DNA of 64,000 nucleotides from Buxus sempervirens (lineage: Eukaryota > Streptophyta > Magnoliopsida > Buxales > Buxaceae), in assembly GCA_947561395.2 (NCBI GenBank), contig OX387182.1:2676001-2740000 (forward strand). Reading direction: 5' to 3'. This document shows, piece after piece, positions 59,338 to 64,000 of the stretch. Every line of letters starts with the position of its first letter. The first letter of the stretch is position 1. The notes beneath the pieces are model-generated. The model worked only from the letters and a program-made list of their open reading frames with translations, was not told the origin of the DNA and made no database searches. The position numbers and the translations under genes are program-made.

Positions 59338-61091
59338 ATATTCGATATCATCCTGGAAAAGCTAATGTAGTAGTTGATGCACTGAGCCGTAGTGGAGTTT
59401 CTGGTGAATCCATTACCGCGTTATCTTCTTTTATGGTTAGCCAGTGCAGTATTATAGCTACAGTGAGGGATTGGCCAGCAGAGTTTCATTTGGCAAAGAG
59501 CAGTATTAGCATTGCACGTATTGATATCAAGCCAGAACTTATGCATAGGATCTGGAAAGGGCAACGTATAGACCTAGAGTTAATGAAAACAAGAAGGTTG
59601 GTTGAGAAGGGGTCAGTTAAGGCAAAGGACTTCAGAATCAGAAATGATATATTGTGGTTCAGGGGTAAACTATGTGTACCTGATGATGAAGACATTAAAA
59701 GAATTATTTTGGAAGAGGGCCACAGATTAAAGTATGCAGTGCATCCTGGTAGTACAAAGATGTTTAATAATTTGAATACTTTGTACTGGTGGTCTAGAAT
59801 GAAGCGGGACATTGCAGAATATGTAGCAAGATGTATAATTTGTCAAAAAGTTAAAGCTGAGCACAGAAGGTCGCCTGGTTTGTTGCAACCATTACCAGTG
59901 CCAGAATGGAAACGGGAGCAAGTGACTATGGAATTTGTCATGGGATTGCCTAGAACCATACGTCATCATGATGCTATTTGGGTAATCGTAGATCGCTTGA
60001 CCAAATAAGCTCACTTTTTGCCCGTGAACATGACCCAATCACATCAATCACTTGCACAGTTGTATATGCGTGAGGTCGTTGGGTTCATGATATTCCTGTT
60101 TCTATAGTATCTGACCGAGATCCACGCTGTACTTCTAAATTCTGGAAGGGTTTGCAGGGTGCTTTGGGCACACAACTCAAATTCAGTACAAGTTTCCACC
60201 CACAGACTGACAGATAGTCAGAACGTACAATTCAGATTTTAGAAGACATGCTTCGTTGCTGTGTGTTAGATCTTGGAGGTAACTGGAGTAAACATTTGGA
60301 TTTGGTAGAATTCTCGTACAACAATAGTTTTTATTCCAGTATCAAAATGGCACCATTTGAGGCACTCTATGGAAGGAGATGTAGATCCCCTCTTTGTTTG
60401 GAAGAAGTGGGAGAAAAACAGAATTTGGGTCCTGATTTGGTTGAAGAAAGTATTGATAAAGTGAATCTGATAGTGAAACGCTTAAAACAAGCTCAAAGTC
60501 GTTAGAAAAGCCATGTTGACACAAGACGACGCAACTTAGAGTTTTTAGTGGGAGACTTGGTATTCTTAAAGGTAAGATTAAGCTTTTCTTTGACTTGCAT
60601 AAGTTCAATTTTTATAAGTTACAAGTTCAATTTTTATAAGTTATTTTGTAATAATGCAAGCTCTTTTGCATTTGAAGGTGTCACCATATCGTGGTATTGT
60701 GAGGTTCAGCAAGCAAGGCAAGTTGTCCCCACGATTTATTGGACCTTTTTATATTCTGAAGAGAGTAGGTCCAGTTGCTTATAGGCTAGAGTTGCCACCA
60801 CAGCTAGCTCGTGTACACGACGTTTTTAACGTCTCATTGCTACGCAAATGTATACATGATCCGAGCCATATAGCTGAGTACGAGCCATTAAGCATGAGGG
60901 AAGATGCAACTTTTGAGGAAGGACTAGTCCGGATATTAGACAAGAAAGAGAAGGTTCTTCGTACCAAAACCATCCCTTTGGTAAAGGTACTGTGGCAGCA
61001 TCATACAGTAGAAGAAGCCACATGGGAAAGTGAAAAAGAAATGCAGAAGAAGTGTCCTTTCCTATTTAATCAAATACAAGGTAAATTTTGA
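59338..61091 (+). pseudogene. Ty3/gypsy (chromovirus-type) RNase H end, integrase, chromodomain region
   Basis: The sequence opens with the end of RNase H (DIRYHPGKANVV, DALSR). The integrase follows, with its zinc-binding HHCC part (H of VHPGSTKM; CIICQKV near 59840) and catalytic core (FVMGLPRT, VDRLTK; then FYSSIKMAPFEALYGRRCRSPL). The tail has [30 protein letters not shown] and a chromodomain-like end ([14 protein letters not shown]). Stops at 60006-60008 and 60503-60505 and a shift between about 60070 and 60245 make it non-functional. The match to plant chromoviruses of the Tekay/Del type is by sequence pattern. The frame ends at 61089-61091, just before the polypurine tract. Confidence 0.88.
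60572..60677 (+). other. Intron-like 106-bp insertion in the gypsy pol
   Basis: The conserved reading GDLVFLK and VSPYRGIV is interrupted exactly between K and V by 106 bases that start GTAAGATT and end TTTGAAG. The insert has GT-AG borders and no coding pattern. It contains the 18-base word AAGTTCAATTTTTATAAG twice (about 60600-60640). Removal would restore the frame across this point. Confidence 0.7.
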
Positions 61092-61107
61092 GGACAAAAT
61101 TTTTATT

Positions 61108-61119
61108 AGGAGGGGAGAA
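61108..61119 (+). other. Polypurine tract of the gypsy element
   Basis: AGGAGGGGAGAA lies directly before the LTR start TGTAAGATCC at 61120. This is the priming site for plus-strand DNA in LTR retroelements. Confidence 0.85.
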
Positions 61120-62922
61120 TGTAAGATCCCAACTCTTTAATCAATGTTTAAGTTATAATTGTAATATTATAATTGACACAGGGTTTGTGTTGTGAAGATG
61201 ATCCTTCAGAGGTCTAGATTGGAATTATGAAGCAGAGTCTTCAAATTAAGAAGGGACCTTAAGGTGAGTTTTAAATTGTGATTTGGAGTTAATTAGAGTG
61301 TTGATAAACAATTGATGTTTTGTAAATATATGTTGCTGAAATTTTAATGGCATGAGAGTAAATATAATGAACTAATGGAGAAGGATAGGGATGTAATTTG
61401 CTTTAAATATTAAGGGTAATTTAGGGAATGAGGAAAAATTGATAAAAAAACCCATCTAAAGCCAATTCCTATGAAGCATTTTTTTTGGCTTTTCTCTTCT
61501 CCATCTCTTCTCAAGAACAAAACCCTAGCCCTAGGAATTGGTGGGGATTTGTTGTAGTTGGAAGAAGAAAGGTTGTATTCAATGGGGAAGCCTACTAGAA
61601 GCTTAAAGTGGAGCTAAGTTGCTGATTTCAAGCTTGGAGAGAAGAACCAAGCTGGAAACTTGAAGAAATCAGTATTTTGATTGCATATTAAGCTTGGAGA
61701 GAAGAACCAAGCTGGAAACTTGAAGAAATCAGTATTTTGATTGCATATTTAGGTTGCTAAAGCTAAGAAGAGGGTGATTATAGCTTCAAGGTAAGAAACA
61801 CCCTTCTAAGTAAACCTTAATTTAGTTTTCTTGGATTTAAAATGAATTTTCGGATTACTTTTACTGATATAGTAATTTGGATGATAAAACGATCTATTTC
61901 GTATATAATTGTGTTCTTTTGTTAGGGATAAGTTAAGGAAACCAAACGGTATTCTTGCTAGGTGTATCATACAAATTTTAGACTCTTGAGAATGCCAATT
62001 TACTGTAGTTTTGGATGTTAGAATCTCAACAATTGAAATAGGTTCAGATTTGGGGATTTCGAAGTATAAGTGCTTTGGTTTTATATTAGATTACAATTGA
62101 AGATTTATTTGTGATAATTAGTGATGTTAGGAGGTGATATAGAGATCTGGAAGTATAACAAAAATTAGTAGTTAGGAACAAGCCTTGTAAGTTTACAAAT
62201 AGAAACAGTCCTGTTAATTGTTTCAAAAACGCACCATATTTCTGTCAGTGTGCGAAGACATAAAAACGATGCGTAAAAATTCAAACTAATAGCTTAAAAT
62301 TTAGTTTAAGGTGTATATAATTGAATGGGGGTGATTTGGGACAGATTGGACATAAGGATGTTTCAAGAAATATCATGGAAGTTAGATGGTTCTCGTCCTA
62401 GTGTGGTAAGACAGCTTGTAACCATCTGTAGTAAAATTGTTATAACTTTCTCTAGGAAACTTCAAATTTAATTCCGTTTGATGCGTTAGAAACTAGACTC
62501 GTAGAACTTTCTATTGGTATATGGCTCACTAGTTAGTTCTTCACCAATGGAATCAGGTTTGACACTTTGTAAGAGTAAAAAACCAGATCTGCAGTTTGAC
62601 TGCATTTTTAGGAAAAAGTTTATGTTAGCCCAATTTTTCATGCGATTAATTTAAGGTTTGCAAATTCATAAATTAAGATTAAAATGAGATTAGTATTATT
62701 ATATGTTGATGTTAAATGAGTTTGCAATTTATTTTAGATGCATATGAGTATAGTATGTTTACAAATTGAGATAAATGTGATGCTATGTTTGCATAAGAAA
62801 GTATTGCTTGAATTTTCTACATGAAATGAATGATTTAAGATGAAATGTATAGAAGCATGAGGGCATAGGCTCATGATTTGAAAATGAGATATAATCCATG
62901 GGGCATTGAGTTAGTTATAAAT
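61120..62922 (+). mobile_element. Ty3/gypsy 3' LTR, truncated (element 2)
   Basis: It starts with TGTAAGATCC right after the polypurine tract. Its second half (62160-62922) is an inverted copy of 59295-58536. At about 62922 the match ends and T-rich repeat sequence begins, so the last 1.1 kb of the LTR is missing. It contains a recent 60-base tandem duplication. Confidence 0.85.
61630..61749. repeat. Perfect 60-bp tandem duplication in the LTR
   Basis: The unit beginning AAGCTTGGAGAGAAGAACCA is present at 61630-61689 and 61690-61749 without a difference. The perfect identity suggests it is recent, or an assembly artefact. Confidence 0.9.
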
Positions 62923-64000
62923 GAATATAGAGCAAAAACAGCAAATAAGATTAAAAGCAGCTAAAATAAAAATGAACAAAATAAAGCAAAGATCTAATTG
63001 ATAAATATATGTAAATTTACTATAAGTTATGATTAAAATATGGGGAAAGTTTTTTGATATATTTTATTTTTGATGAAGATTCCATGAGAGTTTCTAGGTT
63101 TTTTTTTATGTTGTTTGATTTTTTTTTTCAATTCAAATTTAATATGAATTTCTCATGTTCTTTGATTTTCTATGATATTTTTTTGTTATTTAATATTAAT
63201 ATTTTCATTCAATTTTTATATATATTTTTTACTCTTTCGTTTTTGAAGTTTTCAAGATTTTTCTTGTATCATTGGAAATTAGTTTTCATTTTTTTTTATT
63301 TAGTGTTTATATTTTTGGTATTTGCATTTCATTTTTCATTTATTAATGAATTGTATTTCAGTATTTATTTGTACTTTATTGCAATTATTTTATTATGTTT
63401 ATCTTTATGTCTTCTGGCGATATCAAATGAGAAATTTTTTCTTTATGCATTGTTTTATATTCCTAATCATTTCAATACTTGAAATTTTTTTCCATGACTT
63501 TAAATCAATATCTTGTTATTTGTTTCTATTTTTTTTACTCTAATTTTATTTATTTATTTATTTGAGGTTTACATATTTAATTTTTTATCTTTCTTTTATT
63601 ATTCGGTTTGATTTTTACTTACCTTTCTTCTTCTATTTTTATTTTCTGAATGGATTTTATATATGATGTTCTCAGTGAATATTTTCTGTTTATGTTGGTG
63701 TAGATTTTTTCTCATTCAATTTTAATGTGTTTTTCCTATTTTATTTGTTTTCGGCAATGTTTCGTGTTTGTTATTCTGTTTTCATGTAGCTAGAACATGC
63801 TCTTTTTGAACATTTATTGATAATTAATTGTATTTCATCTAAATCTTTAATATTATTATTCAATTTCGCTTTAGATTAGTTTGTTTATTTGTCATTTTTT
63901 TTTACCTACGTTGGATTTTTTTGGCTTTTTCATCTTTTTTATTTATTTATGAGGTTATATGTATGTTGGAGAACTTAGTCTAGTGTTAGTTGTTTACCTG
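62923..64000 (+). repeat. T-rich repeat unit, copy D (partial, runs off the window)
   Basis: It begins inside the A-rich block (AGCAAAAACAGCAAATAAGA, as at 45107, 51748 and 55037) and then follows copy A through the TATGGGGAAAG and CCATGAGAGTTT words. After about 63300 it diverges more. The open frames at 63054-63482 and 63322-63543 are low-complexity Phe/Ile/Leu strings, not genes. Confidence 0.65.

Noticed and set aside
63054-63543. Open frame of 142 codons near the window end
   Set aside because: The same T-rich artefact in copy D.
1-64000. tRNA, rRNA, CRISPR, bacterial operons
   Set aside because: None seen; the window is plant nuclear DNA. The tRNA-like word at 5632 is a viral primer site, not a tRNA gene.

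Overview
The window is nuclear DNA of a flowering plant, probably a eudicot or another lineage with a repeat-rich, AT-rich genome. The evidence is intron-containing genes with GT-AG introns and plant-only families (DREB2-type AP2 factor, BAH-PHD ORC1, EGF-exostosin GT47). The repeats are typical plant ones: LINE, Ty3/gypsy with long LTRs, MITEs and an endogenous caulimovirid. I cannot name the species.

Layout. (1) 1-13445: the last four visible coding exons (+ strand) of a chloroplast EngA/Der double-GTPase gene; its 5' part lies outside the window. A 10.45 kb intron (2186-12639) holds a reverse-oriented LINE (about 2946-4902), a decayed endogenous pararetrovirus of florendovirus type (about 5632-9900) and Ty3/gypsy scraps. 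(2) 15731-16573: single-exon DREB2F-like transcription factor. (3) 18697-25765: complete 16-exon ORC1 gene (837 aa by my exon chain), with an E2F-type site 94 bases upstream of its ATG. (4) 27109-33591, minus strand: complete 14-exon EGF-exostosin glycosyltransferase (780 aa), best matched to ExAD. It converges on ORC1. From memory, DREB2F and ExAD are also near neighbours in Arabidopsis (At3g57600 and At3g57630), so this may be conserved microsynteny.

(5) 34.5-40.8 kb: gene-poor DNA with MITEs. Across the window I could define four MITEs by inverted ends plus target-site duplications: a Mutator-type, two hAT-type and a Harbinger-type. A fifth is less certain. (6) 40.8-64 kb: the strangest region. 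A noncoding unit of about 3.3 kb, very T-rich on the + strand with a conserved A-rich block inside, is present as copies A (43.3-47.0 kb), B (50.2-53.5 kb) and C (53.5-56.65 kb). There are also a partial copy at 40.8-41.3 kb and one running off the end (62.9-64.0 kb). Next to copies A and B lie decayed pieces of the 3' end of ORC1, introns included, and other exon-like scraps, so gene fragments have been copied and amplified together with the T-rich unit.

(7) 56653-62922: Ty3/gypsy DNA in two opposite orientations. An inverted long-LTR piece contains a hAT MITE. It abuts a second, internally deleted element (integrase and chromodomain region, polypurine tract, 3' LTR) whose LTR is cut off by another T-rich copy.

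The four host genes belong to different processes (chloroplast ribosome assembly, stress transcription, DNA replication licensing, cell-wall glycoprotein arabinosylation). Nothing in the sequence suggests they act together.
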